Below are positions 11,277 to 21,835 of a DNA stretch of 64,000 nucleotides, piece after piece; positions within the stretch are counted from its first letter, which is position 1, and each line of letters begins with the position of its first letter. Source of the stretch: Inia geoffrensis (lineage: Eukaryota; Chordata; Mammalia; Artiodactyla; Iniidae); assembly GCA_036417435.1 (NCBI GenBank), contig CM070901.1, positions 8,654,001-8,718,000 of the forward strand, read 5' to 3'. The notes under the pieces are model-generated. The model saw nothing but the letters and a program-made list of their open reading frames with translations. It ran no database searches and was not told where the DNA came from. The position numbers and the translations under genes were made by a program.

Positions 11277-13223
11277 AAAAAACCTAGCACTGACATATGA
11301 TAGTTTTATTTTTAATTTTTTGAGGAACCGCCGTACTGTTTTCCATCCTAGCCATACCAATTCACATCCTCACCAACAGTGTACAAGGGTTCTCTTTTCT
11401 CCCCATTCTTGCCAACACTTGTTATCTTTTGTCTTTTTTGATCAAAGCTGCTTGAGCAGGTGTGAGGTGATATCTCATTGTGGTTTCGATTTGCAATTTT
11501 CTGACAATTAGTGATGTTGAACCTGTTGGTCATGTGTGTGTCTTCTTATGAGAAATGTCCATGCAAATCCTTTGCCCACTGTTAAATCAGATGGTCGTTA
11601 CTTATTAATATTATTATGATTTTGCTATTGAGTTGTTTGAGTTCCTTCTATATTTTGGATATTAACTCCTTATCAGATCTATGGTTTACAAATATTTTTT
11701 CCCATTCTATGGGTTGCTTTTTCATTCTGTTGATTGTGTCCTTTGATGGGCAGAAGTGCTTTAGTTTGATGCAATCCCATTTGTCTATTTTTGCTTTTGT
11801 TGCCCATACTTTTGGTATCATATCCAAAAAGTTATTGCCAAGACCAAAGTCAAGAAGTATATTAATGCATATATGTGGAATCTAGAAAAATGGTATAAAT
11901 GATCTTATTTGCAAAGCAGAAATAGAGATCAGACAGATGTAAAGATAAAACGTATGGATACCACGGGGGAAGGGGAGGGGTGGGATGAATTGGGAGATTG
12001 GGATTGACATATATACACTGGTGATACTATGTATAGAATAGATAACTAATGAGGACCTACTGCATAGCACAGAGAACTCTACTCAGTGCCCTGTGGTGAC
12101 CTAAATGGAAAGGAAATCAAAAAAAGAGGGGATATATGTATACATGTGGCTGATTCACTTTTCTGTTCAGCAGAAACTAACACAGCATTGTAAAGCAACT
12201 ATACTCCAATAAAAATTAATTTAAAAATAAATAAATAAATTTAAATTTAAGGTTTTTTTCCCCTATTTCCTTCTAGAGTTTTATGCTTTGGGGTCTTACA
12301 TTTAAGTCTATGATCTATTTTGAGTTGACTTTTACATATGGTGTGAGGTGAAGGTCTAATTTCATTCTTCTGCCTTTGGCTATCCAGTTTTCCCAGCGCC
12401 ACTTATTAAAGAGACTATCCTTTCCCTATTGCTGTTCTGGACACACTTGTCAAAGATCAGTTGTCCATAAGTACCAGTGTTCTATTTGTCTGTTTTTATG
12501 CCAGTGCCATATTATCTTGATCCCCCTTCTGAGTATATATTCAAAGGAAATTAAATCAGGATCTCAAAAAGCTATCTGCTCTCTGTTCATTACAACATTA
12601 TTCACAATAGCCAACGTATGGAAGCAGCCTAAATGTCTGTCAACAGATGGATGGATAAAGAAAATGTAATATATGTAGTGGCATATTATTAAGTCTTAAA
12701 AAAGAAAGAAATCCTGCCATTGTGACAACGTGAATGATCCTGGAGGACATTAGGCTAAGAGAAATTACCCAAACACGGAAAGACAAATACTGCATGATCT
12801 CACTTATATGTGGAATCTACAATAGTCTTACACAGGAAACACAGAGTAGGATGGTCGTTGCCAGAGGGTGAGGGTTGGGAGAAAGAAGGAGATGTTGGTC
12901 GAAGGGTACAAAGTTTTAGTTATGCAAGATGAGTAAGTCCTGGAGAGCTAATAGACAGCTTGGCGACGATAGTTAACAATACGGTATTATATACTTAATA
13001 TTTGCTAAGAGAGTAGGTTTTAAGTATTTTCACCAAAAAAAAAAGTGGTAACTGCATGATATGATGGATGTGTTAAATAGCCTGGCCGTGGTGATAATTT
13101 CACAATAGATACACATATCAAAATGTCAAGTTGCACACCTTAAATATATACAATTTTTATTTGTCAGTTATACCTCAATACAGCTGAAAAAAATTAGAAA
13201 AAAAAAGAAACCCAGCACTAACA
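11277..13223. mobile_element. Old L1M copy with twin-priming 5' inversion
   Basis: From 11296 to about 12531 the ORF2 sequence runs on the minus strand; from about 12532 to 13204 ORF2 C-terminal and 3' UTR sequence runs on the plus strand. The two parts nearly meet in L1 coordinates, since the inverted part stops just before the zinc-region-distal codons where the direct part begins. This is the layout expected from twin priming. Flanks 11277-11295 and 13205-13223 match at 16 of 19 bases, so this is one insertion. A younger L1 fragment is nested at about 11855-12240. Confidence 0.85.
11855..12240 (+). mobile_element. Nested L1 3' UTR fragment
   Basis: It begins at the last codons of ORF2 ('tatatgtggaatctagaaaa') and carries the older-type 3' UTR to 'ccaataaaaattaattt' and AAATAAAT repeats. 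Minus-strand L1M sequence resumes on both sides, so this copy inserted later. The target duplication is too short or decayed to define. Confidence 0.85.
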
Positions 13224-15709
13224 ACCTCAATGTGGGAGGAAGGCATGATAAAAAATAAATAAAACAGCACAGATGAAAAACAGCAGCCTGCTAATAAACA
13301 ACTAGTAGATGATCTAGAAATGATTTTTGTCCTTCACGACATATATATCGGCTGCTTCTATCTTTCTCGGGAATTCTATTCCAGGGCTCATTTCTTTTAC
13401 CACCCCTTCCCCATCCTCCTACAAATACAGGAATTGCTCTTCAAGTTACAGATGATTTTCAGTGTCCAATTTGCTAGGTACTGGGGAATGGAGATGAATA
13501 AAATAGTCTGTATCTCAAGGCATTTATGTAGGTTGGCAAATATACGCGTAAACAAATTCAGCAGAATTTGTGCAGTATTTTAAGTATAATAATATAAGAA
13601 TGTTCAAGGGGTCAAGCTAACATTGATGAAAAAAAACTCTTGAACTCATGTGAGGTATGTGAGGTGTTAAGGATTAGACGTTTCAGTGCATTTAGAATGA
13701 AGACTGTTAGCTGACTGATTGCTATATTACTTTGGGCATGATTTTCTTTCTTTATCAGAGGGTAGGAAGTCTACTGTAGCCTAGCTCTGTTCTATTCATT
13801 TCTTAGACACAGGCCTGTTAGACAAAATTTGAAATCTGTGATAATGTTGTAATTATGTAACTCCACGATATTAATTAGAACACAAGCTTTTAAAGGAGAA
13901 TGTCAGGGGCATAAAAGAGGCTCTTTTTGACACAACAAACATGATAGCCCGTTGGTTTTTTGCATGGTTTGTCAGCTTTAATTCTTGTTGGTACTTAAGT
14001 CTTCTCTTTTGATCTAGAATAAGAATGTATTTTAGAAAAGAAATGCACCAATGCATGATAAAACTCATTTTACAAATGGACTCAAACCAGGACTTGGCTT
14101 AGCTTAGTTTGTTCAAGCTAAGCTCTTTTGAACTTTAACTTCTCTGCAGTACTTTGGCTGCATAAGCAGGGATTTATTTGAGACTGGTGCAATGAACTAA
14201 AATGGTTATTAGATTACCTTAAATCAAAACTATGTGTTAACATGCTGAAATTTGAAGAATTTAGAGTTCTTCCTTTTATTCAGGAACGACTTCAGTTTAA
14301 GTTATGTTATTCAAAGGGTACTGGAGCTTTCATAAATTATTCATCTGCAAAGATCTAGCTATTTCAAGCCACATCCCCGAAACAGAATGGATTGAGTAAA
14401 ATGGTTTCATTTTGCCGAAGCATTCATAGATATCTCTTTGCCTTACTTCTGCAACTAATTTGGATGTCTGTTAGCTTATGGGACACATTTCCTGCTATTA
14501 GGTTATCTCTTCTAATAGTTCCCTTTCCAGAACAATTTGGGCATGAACGCTCTCTCATTCTGATGATCATACTAACTTCAAAACTGAGAGAAAAATTAAC
14601 TGCATCTCTGGGGATTTCAGCAACTCTTGAGTCTTCCTGTGCAAGCTAGCCTTTTCGTTAACATTTGGGATATTAAGTCTTTTGGAGAGGCAATACCCGT
14701 TTTCTTTTTCTGTGTCTTTCTACTTATACAGATTTCTATAGTAACATGCTTATTCCCTGAGATACTCTTGCCTGTGCATTTTTGTTACAGGTAGTTTGAC
14801 TGCACATTAATCAGGAGTATTTATAAGCATGATATTTTCTGGGTGCATTCACCTTAGACTGGACCAACCCTCTCCATTGTCAGACACAGATGCTCAGCTG
14901 GTAATCAATCATCTACAATTATGCTTTGGTAATACCCCACACGCAAAGATGCTCAATTAGTGGTCAGAGCTGCAATTTGTAAGTAATTCTATAAATTTTA
15001 TATTCTGTAATCTGTTTGAAATATTAACTCAGTGACTGCAAGATTGTTTCTCTTCCTGAAAGCAAGTATATCTAGTGCAAACGGTGCTATTTAGTGCAGT
15101 ATTATTAAACGTTGGTTTCAAGTTCTGGGTCATTTATCCTTTTCCTCTCCTTCCCCTTCCATTCAAAAATCCCTTGATGGCAGGCTCTGCCATTGACTGA
15201 CTTTGTGGTAAATGAGAATTGGAGACAGGTGGGGCTGGAAGATTATTCTATGGAATAGCATTTTCTTAAGAATGGGGTAAGAGCAGCCCAATAGAAAGAG
15301 GGAGCAAGTTCAAAATTCATGGGATCTGAAGCCAGAGAGCAAAGTAAGGGGGAGTGAATGGGTGGTAAGTACAGTAAAAGCAACAAGTGCAGATTGATTA
15401 ATTTTGCTAGAAATTTGATAATGAAGTTAAGGTGACCAAATGTTAGCAGCCAGAGAGTGGATTAGAATGAGGAAAGTTTATTTAAAGGTAGAACAGACTG
15501 GAGCATGTTTACCTACAGGAAGAAGTCAGTGAGAATGGAGAGATGGATGATTAAAAAAAGAGAATGAATTATTATTACAAATTCTTGGCAGAGATAGATG
15601 GGGGGAGAGGGACAGCTCGTGTGGAGGGATTAGCAAAAGCAAAGAAGCAGAATACCTCTTGAGAGCCTAAAAGGAGGTCAGAAAGAATTATGAACATAGA
15701 GACTGCGCT
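13224..15709. other. Long unique stretch without recognised features
   Basis: About 2.5 kb of AT-rich non-coding sequence. No RNA gene, repeat family or exon with a supportable product is visible; frames up to 87 codons occur but look random. Confidence 0.4.
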
Positions 15710-16160
15710 GGTTACTTTTATGTGCCCATATGGCCAAGCACCAATGTAGATTTTGCTGTGTAAGTATTCTATTAGCTGTGATCACATTTAAGTCAACTGA
15801 CCCTGGGTAAAACAGATTACCCTCCATAACGTGGATGGGCCTCATCTAATCAGCTGGAGGGCTTAAGAGCAAAGACTTAGTTTCCCTGAGAAAGAAAGAA
15901 TTCTGCCTCCAGACTGCTTTTGGACTCGACCTGCAACAACAGTTCTTCTCTGGGTCTCCAGCCTATCAGCCTGCCTGGCAAAATTTGGACTTGCCAGCCC
16001 TACAATTTTGTAAACAAATTATTATTTTGTAAACAAATAATAATTCATTCTCTTTTTTAAAAACAATTTTGTAAACAAACTTACTAAAATAAGTCTCTTT
16101 CTCTCTCTCTGCACATATCCTATTGGTTCTGTTTCTCTGGAGATCTCTGACTAACACAGG
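15710..16160 (+). mobile_element. Ancient mammalian interspersed repeat, family not assigned
   Basis: The phrases 'cagattaccctccataacgt', 'gaattctgcctccagactgc' and 'cctattggttctgtttctct' followed by 'ctgactaacacag' belong to a repeat seen widely in mammals. I cannot place it safely in a named LTR or DNA-transposon family. An AAACAA/TTTTGTAAAC duplication near 16008-16078 interrupts it. Confidence 0.6.
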
Positions 16161-16324
16161 CAGTCAGGATGGAGGGGAAGGGTTTTGAAGATACTTAGGT
16201 TAGTGTTGTCAATCTTTTTTTTTCTTTTTTTGGTACATGGGAGACTAAGATATGTAATAGAAGTAAGGAATAGGCTTGAAGGTGGAAAAGTTTCCAAAGG
16301 ATTTTTAGGTAGGTACATGGGACT

Positions 16325-16432
16325 ATGAATTCTTCCAGAACAAGGAGGCTGTCTTATTCCTTTTGTGTCTTAAACTCACAGTGCAATAGCTGGCATTAGG
16401 AAAGTGCTCAGCAAATGACTGTTGTTTGTCAA
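16325..16432 (+). mobile_element. Probable L2 3' tail
   Basis: Diverged 'gaggctgtcttattcctttt' followed by 'ggcattaggaaagtgctcag' resembles the L2 or MIR end. The assignment is weak. Confidence 0.4.
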
Positions 16433-16464
16433 GTAAGCCAAACAAAAGGACTGTGGTGCGTCAA

Positions 16465-16740
16465 GTTAAGCTGTGACAAAGCGAGAGAGAGGCATGGACA
16501 TATATACACTACCAAACGTAAAGTAGATAGCTAGTGGGAAGCAGCCGCATAGCACAGGGAGATCAGCTCGGTGCTTTGTGACCACCTAGAGGGGTGGGAT
16601 AGGGAGGGTGGGAGGGAGATGCAAAAGAGAGAAGATATGGGCATATATGTATATGTATGGCTGATTCACTTTGCTATAAAGCAGAAACTAACACACCATT
16701 GCAAAGCAATTATACTCCAATAAAGATGTTAAAAAAAAAG
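16465..16740 (+). mobile_element. L1 3' UTR fragment
   Basis: Younger-type 3' UTR from 'aagctgtgacaaagcgagag' through the G-rich tract at 16591-16617 to 'caataaagatgttaaaaaa'. It closely matches 58681-58950. The target duplication is not evident. Confidence 0.9.
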
Positions 16741-17170
16741 TATATCAATAGGCTGAAAAAAAAGATTAGCTACAATGAACTCAAGGTGAATAAACTGTCA
16801 CCATTCTGTTACTTTTTGCAGTACCGCTGGTTCTCCATAAGTTGGATCAGCAATATTAGAACTACTCAGGGTCAAGAGATTAAGAACAACTAGTATGATA
16901 GTGAATGAACTACACACTATGAAGACAGCTGGCTCTGAGGCCCAGGGTAGAAAAGGACCAGGAGCTAGACTGGAGTTATGGGTCTGAGAGACCTGGGGGA
17001 ACCAAGGGATTAATGACTGAGTGAAGACAGGGCAGATGTTTAGTGGGAGAAGTAAAACAGAGAGATAGGAAGAAGGGAGGGATTCGTTTATGTTTCATAA
17101 TTCTCAGGATTTCTTATGGTGGCATGATAGCTTTGAGTGGCCACAGTGGGGGGAGATAAAGATTGGGATT
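16741..17170. other. No gene or recognised repeat
   Basis: Purine-rich in its second half; nothing else is recognised. Confidence 0.4.
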
Positions 17171-17407
17171 AAAGAATACAGTATCTTGGGCTTCCCTGGT
17201 GGTGCAGTGGTTGAGAGTCCGCCTGCCGATGCAGGGGACACGGGTTTGTGCCCGGTCCGGGAAGATCCCACATGCCATGGAGTGGCTGGGCCCGTGAGCC
17301 ACGGCCACTGAGCCTGCATGTCCAGAGCCTGTGCTCCGCAACGGGAGAGGCCACAACAGTGAGAGGCCCGTGTACCGCAAAAAGAAAAAAAAAGAATACA
17401 ATATCTT
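17171..17407 (+). mobile_element. CHR-2-like SINE with target-site duplication
   Basis: Body about 17188-17390 with the tRNA-like head, 'gggtttgtgcccggtccgg' B-box region and 'gagaggcccgtgtaccgca' end. Flanks 17171-17187 and 17391-17407 differ at one of 17 bases. Confidence 0.94.
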
Positions 17408-17417
17408 TCTCATTTTT

Positions 17418-17645
17418 CAATTTTTTAAAATTGAGGTTTGGTAGATTTACAATGTTACGCCAATCTCTGCTGTACAGCAAAGTGACTACACATATAGACA
17501 TTCTTTTTTTAACATTCTTTTCCATTGTGGTTTATCCCAGGATATTGAGTATAGTTCCCTATGCTATACAGTAGGACCTTGTTGTTTATCCACCCTGTAT
17601 ATAATAGTTTACATCTGCTAATCCCAAGCACTTCCTTTTGCTATA
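17418..17645 (-). mobile_element. L1 3' UTR fragment (old)
   Basis: On the plus strand it reads 'gctgtacagcaaagtga' and then 'gctatacagtaggaccttg', the reverse complement of the older L1 3' UTR type. It is much like 34830-35090. Confidence 0.8.
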
Positions 17646-17814
17646 TATATTTTTAACTTCTTTATTATATAATTTAAGATTTTAAAAAATGGAAAATATA
17701 GTCAGTGACTGCATAGTATTCCCCTACTTTAATTACAAAAAATTATCAAGGGGCAAGAGACTTCATTAGGTGCTGGGTATTTCTAGATGCTCAGCAGGGT
17801 GTTGAGCATTTAGA

Positions 17815-17970
17815 GCGGGGAACTTGAAACTGGAAGATCTTGGTATAAGCCCAGGCTTCTGTATTTGCTAGATGGGTAAACTTGGGCAATTCATATAAGC
17901 TCATTGAGCTTTTACCTTATAAAAGGTGAATGATAATAGAACCTTTAGGATTAGATGAAATATACAAGGA
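17815..17970 (+). mobile_element. MIR (ancient tRNA-derived SINE)
   Basis: The core pattern 'ggtaaacttgggcaattcat', then an 'aaaggtgaatgataatagaa' block and 'ggattagatgaaat', follows the MIR order in the plus orientation. It is diverged. Confidence 0.65.
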
Positions 17971-18198
17971 TTCTTTTCAACTATAAATTTAAACATTAGG
18001 TAACATTTTACAAGTATTAATTAGTCATGGTGCTATCCTTTGAGGAATATTCTACTTGAAAAAGGTATTTAAGGTTTCATTTTTAGTTAGGCATGGGCAT
18101 AATTAAATGAAAACATCTTAATTATATTTATTTTTATTATATTTAATAATTACAAATATTTGACTGAACCTCGTTTATTATTTAATCAAATGCAAACC

Positions 18199-18430
18199 AA
18201 AATACAATTTTTTTTTTTTTTTTTTGCGGTACACGGGCCTCTCACTGTTGTGGCCTCTCCCGTTGCGGAGCACAGGCTCCGGACGCGCAGGCTCAGCGGC
18301 CATGGCTCACCGGCCCAGCCGCTCCGCGGCATGTGGGATCTTCCCGGACCGGGGCACGAACCCGCGTCCCCTGCATCGGCGGCAGACTCTCAACCACTGT
18401 GCCACCAGGGAAGCCCCAAAATACAATTTT
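18199..18430 (-). mobile_element. CHR-2-like SINE with target-site duplication
   Basis: A minus-strand copy with its poly(A) shown as T-run at 18208-18225 and head at about 18395-18417. The duplicated 13-base flank 'aaaatacaatttt' lies at 18199-18211 and 18418-18430. The SINE is GC-rich relative to its surroundings. Confidence 0.94.
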
Positions 18431-19154
18431 AAATGCACATTTAAATGCACATTTTAAATGTGCCTCAAATGTGATTTTCCTTGTTTTCAAAAAGATAATT
18501 CTTATCATTCTTATTTGTTCCCATCCCTAAAAGCAGAGATGGAGTGGATATGTGTGTGGGTTTAATTTACTTTCAATAAAATAAAATCCTAGACATAGAA
18601 GGGTAAATATAACTTGTATATACTCTGCATACAGCTGAAGTTAACCAAAAGGATTCATTCCATGTTAGAGTTTAAGCCAAGAATAAAGAAAAAATAAGTA
18701 TGCAATTACATAATTTACACACTTTCACTAAATGTTTATTTTTTTACTGTTAATGTTTTAAGTTCTGAGATCCAAGCTTTTAATAGACTTCCTAAGCAGA
18801 TGTTAAATATCCACCCCTAATTTACAAATCTTAACTTGAACATTAAGCCCCTGTGTAATCAACACAATATTAGTATAAAATATTTGAACAGCTAACACTC
18901 ATACTTTCCTGCACCTGACGTGATATTAATCCATTGTGTAAGACATGCCATGTCACTGTGAAACAGAATTCCTTTGACTTTGGACTGAATGAAGGAAGGA
19001 ACTCTTCCTGTCAACATGGCTTTAAATGATCCCCTCTGCTCGAGCCCTCACTGTCACAGAGAGCAGCGGAATCCATGTCTTGGTAGGAGGTAAGAAAGAG
19101 AGCAGATGCACAGGACGTTCAGATTAGAGAAAAGGAGAGTTTGGGATTCTTGTA
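18431..19154. other. Unique sequence; small palindrome at its left edge
   Basis: At 18447-18463 the sequence forms a perfect 8-bp inverted repeat around one base (gcacattt-t-aaatgtgc), preceded by a direct repeat of 'ttaaatgcacat'. Nothing else is recognised. Confidence 0.4.
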
Positions 19155-19725
19155 GCCATTCCCAAGAGTATTAGTTAGGTTACAAGCTGAGCTGCTGCAA
19201 CAAAAAACACCCAAAGTGTAGGGGTTTAAATGGGATAGCATCTTATTTCTCTCTCACATAACAGTGTCCAGGGCAGGTTACATACCCTGATCAGTGAGAC
19301 CATCCAGTGTCCTGGATGGTGGGACAGCTTTGCCATCATCAACACGTGACTTCTTTCTCTAGATCCAAGGCAGCTGCCTTAAGTGTCCCATTTCCCAGCC
19401 ATCAAGAGGAGAAAAAGAGGAAATGAAAAACAAGACTCGTCCATTTTATGGGTGTGACCCAGAGGTTGCTTTTATCACTTCATTCACTTGCCCTTGTCCA
19501 GAACTTACATGGTCACACTTAACTGTAAGAAAGGTTGGGTTTCTATCTGGGAAGACTCGTGCCATAGAATGGGTGGTGTCACCCTTTACTTTTCTCTCTC
19601 CCACCATCAGCCTGTAATGTACAAGTGAGTTCGGACCATTTGACTTCTGAATGATCTCTGTTATTCTCCATATTCTCACAACACTCTGCATCCCTTTCCT
19701 GGGCACTACAATGACCATCTAATGG
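19155..19725. mobile_element. Ancient mammalian interspersed repeat, family not assigned
   Basis: The order 'gctgctgcaacaaaaaacac', 'cttatttctctctcacata', then 'atggtcacacttaactgtaa' is that of a widespread mammalian repeat. I recognise the pattern but cannot name the family confidently. It is well diverged. Confidence 0.45.
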
Positions 19726-19794
19726 GTCTGTTTGCTTCCACTCTCGCCTGGCTAAGTCATTCTTCACAGAGTAGCAACTGAATTTTAAATATAT

Positions 19795-20475
19795 AAACCA
19801 AATCTCATTGCCCTTCTTTTTAAGCCCTTTGGTGTCTTTTCTCTTCCACAGAATAAGGTACAAACTCCCCACCATAAGCCACGAGACCTGGCAATGACCA
19901 GCCCCATTCTTTTTTTTTTTTTTTTTCTTTGTGGTACGCGGGCCTCTCACTGTTGTGGCCTCTCCCGCTGCGGAGCACAGGCTCAGGACGCGCAAGCTCA
20001 GCGGCCATGGCTCACGGGCCCAGCCGCTCCGCGGCATGTGGGATCTTCCCTGACCGGGGCACGAACCCGTGTCCCCTGCATCAGCAGGCAGACTCTCAAC
20101 CACTGCGCCACCAGGGAAGCCCCAGCCCCATTCTTGAACCACAATTTTGCTATGTTCTGGCCACTGTGGTCTCCACCTTTTTCTAGAGCACAGTGATTCC
20201 TTCCAAACCTCGGGCCTTTAAACCCATTATTCCTTGTTCTGGAAGGTTTTTCACTGGGATCCCTGCACACCTGCCTCGACCCTCACCTCTAGGCACGCAC
20301 CACCCCATGTCATCTTTTCTGAGAACCTTTCCTGACTGCCTTTTCTAAAGCACCATGTCTTGTTCCCAGTTACTCTATCACCTCGCCTTGTTTATTTCCT
20401 TGAGAGCCCTTCTTGCTTTGTACAACAGTTCTATTGTGCCCTTATTGATCGATCTATTGTCTCCTCTCCTTAGCA
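19795..20475 (+). mobile_element. L2 3' region, split by a SINE
   Basis: The left part 'cagaataaggtacaaactcc' and the right part, with 'gccactgtggtctccacctt', 'cctttcctgactgccttttc' and a final 'ttgtctcctctcctt' block, are colinear L2 ORF2 and 3' sequence. The SINE at 19912-20122 interrupts them. Confidence 0.75.
19899..20135 (-). mobile_element. CHR-2-like SINE inside L2
   Basis: Minus-strand copy, body about 19912-20122, bracketed by a perfect 13-base duplication 'cagccccattctt' (19899-19911 and 20123-20135). A-tail, 'ccgcggcatgtgggatctt' interior and head are all present. Confidence 0.95.
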
Positions 20476-20870
20476 AGTGTTAACCACCCTGTCTAGTGGG
20501 TCCTCAACAGGTGTCCCCATGGCTGGTGTCGCTCGAGCCAATAGAACAAGACCAAGCTGGGTTCAGGAGCAAAGGAAAGCTTGGCTCTTTGATCAGAGAG
20601 AGAGTGGCGAGGCGCCAGCTCAGGCTCTAGAGGACACGCCCCCTCGGACGGGCAGGGGGCGGGGCTGCTTTAAAGGGATCTCATCAGAGGGAAGGGGGTG
20701 GGGTTCCTGTGGGCAGAGCAACTGCCCCGGTCTGTCTCTGCGCACGGCCCACCATCGCCATCTTGGATGGGGTGTCGTGTGCAGCACGGCCCTGAGCTGA
20801 GGTCCCAGAGCCGCCATTTCGCACCAGGAGCTCTGGTCTGAAGGACCCTGGGAGGCAGTGAAACTAGACT
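20476..20870. promoter_or_regulatory. GC-rich, CpG-containing island with YY1- and Sp1-like motifs
   Basis: This stretch stands out from its AT-rich surroundings, with about fifteen CpGs by eye, GC boxes at about 20637-20665 and a YY1-type 'cgccatcttgg' at about 20756-20766. A second 'gccgccattt' occurs at about 20810, and G-runs at 20651-20662 and 20690-20703. A TTTAAA element lies at 20670. It could be a promoter or enhancer of an unseen transcript, or an unclassified LTR. No coding product is recognised in either strand. Confidence 0.35.
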
Positions 20871-21247
20871 AAGCACAAAGGAAAAGGAAAAGATTGTACT
20901 TTGTTTTATTCCTCAGGCTCTACGTTTATTCCCTGGGAATTGTTAATGGGCTTTGCCAGTGGTGACAAAAGTAATCCTGAGGAGGGGCACCTGCTTGGTT
21001 TACCCTGGATTCTCAGGCTCTGGCACAAAGAGCTCAATCGGCGTCTCTTGAGCGAGTGACTGAATTGGATGGATTTCATATGCTTCTTCCAAATAAGAAT
21101 CTGGTGCCCATGATGGGAAAAGCAGCTGAAAAAACATCTCCTACAGATTGGCCTCCTTTGGCCTCATTTCTGACCGTGGACTGCTTGTTACACTTGAGTC
21201 AGGAATTTAACCAACTCAGCTGGTGTTTGAAGTTTTAGCTCTTCTCC
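20871..21247. other. No gene or recognised repeat
   Basis: Non-coding sequence between the GC-rich island and the MLT1 LTR. A 60-codon frame is not supported as a gene. Confidence 0.4.
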
Positions 21248-21835
21248 TTTGTAGTAGGTTGAATGGTGACCCACCCACCCCCCCCCAAAAAAAAAGTTAT
21301 GTTCATGTCCGAATACCCGGACCCTGTCAATGTTACCTTATTTGAAAAAGGGTCTCTTTTTTTTTTGGCTGCCCGGCATGCGGGATCTTAGTTCCTGGAC
21401 CAGGGATTAGAACCTGCGCCCCCTACAGTGGAAGCAAGGAGTCTTAACCACTGGACCGCCAGGGAAGTCCCAAAAAAGGGTCTTTGCAGATGTAATGAAG
21501 AATCTTGAGATGAGATCATCTTAAATTAACCCAACCGGGTGGGTCCTAAATCGAACGACTAATATCCTTATAGAGGCAGAGGGAGATCTGAGGAAGAGGA
21601 GAGGCTCTATGAAGACAGAGGCAGAGATTGGAGTGGTGCAGCCACAAGCCATGGAATGCCTGAGCCGCCAGAACCTAGAAGAGGTGAGGAGGGATCCTCT
21701 CCTGGAGCCTCTGAAGAGAGTGGCTCTGCTATCACCTAGATTCAGACTCTGTTCTCCAGAACTGAGAGAGAATACATTTCTGTCATTTCAAATTACCCCA
21801 ATAATATGTTAGTGTAAGTATGTCCCAAATAGGGC
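21248..21835 (+). mobile_element. MLT1-type LTR (ERVL-MaLR), split by a SINE
   Basis: The recognised order is 'tatgttcatgtccg', 'ggtctttgcagatgtaatga', 'aatatccttatagaggcaga', 'gaactgagagagaata' and 'tttctgtcatttcaaatta'. This matches the MLT1 LTR pattern. Being a solo LTR, it has no internal proviral genes. Copy decay is heavy and the CHRS-like SINE at 21356-21472 is a later insertion. Confidence 0.75.
21345..21483 (-). mobile_element. Short CHRS-like SINE inside MLT1
   Basis: Minus-strand copy, body 21356-21472, ending in the head complement 'ctggaccgccagggaagtcc'. A perfect 11-base duplication 'aaaaagggtct' (21345-21355, 21473-21483) brackets it. Confidence 0.93.

Noticed and set aside
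19579..20142. A 187-codon minus-strand frame
   Set aside because: It joins SINE, L2 and another ancient repeat sequence through a poly-lysine run from the SINE tail; it is not a gene.
20477..20800. A 107-codon plus-strand frame in the GC-rich island
   Set aside because: Stop codons are scarce in GC-rich DNA, and the predicted protein shows no recognisable domain. The island itself is kept as a regulatory candidate.
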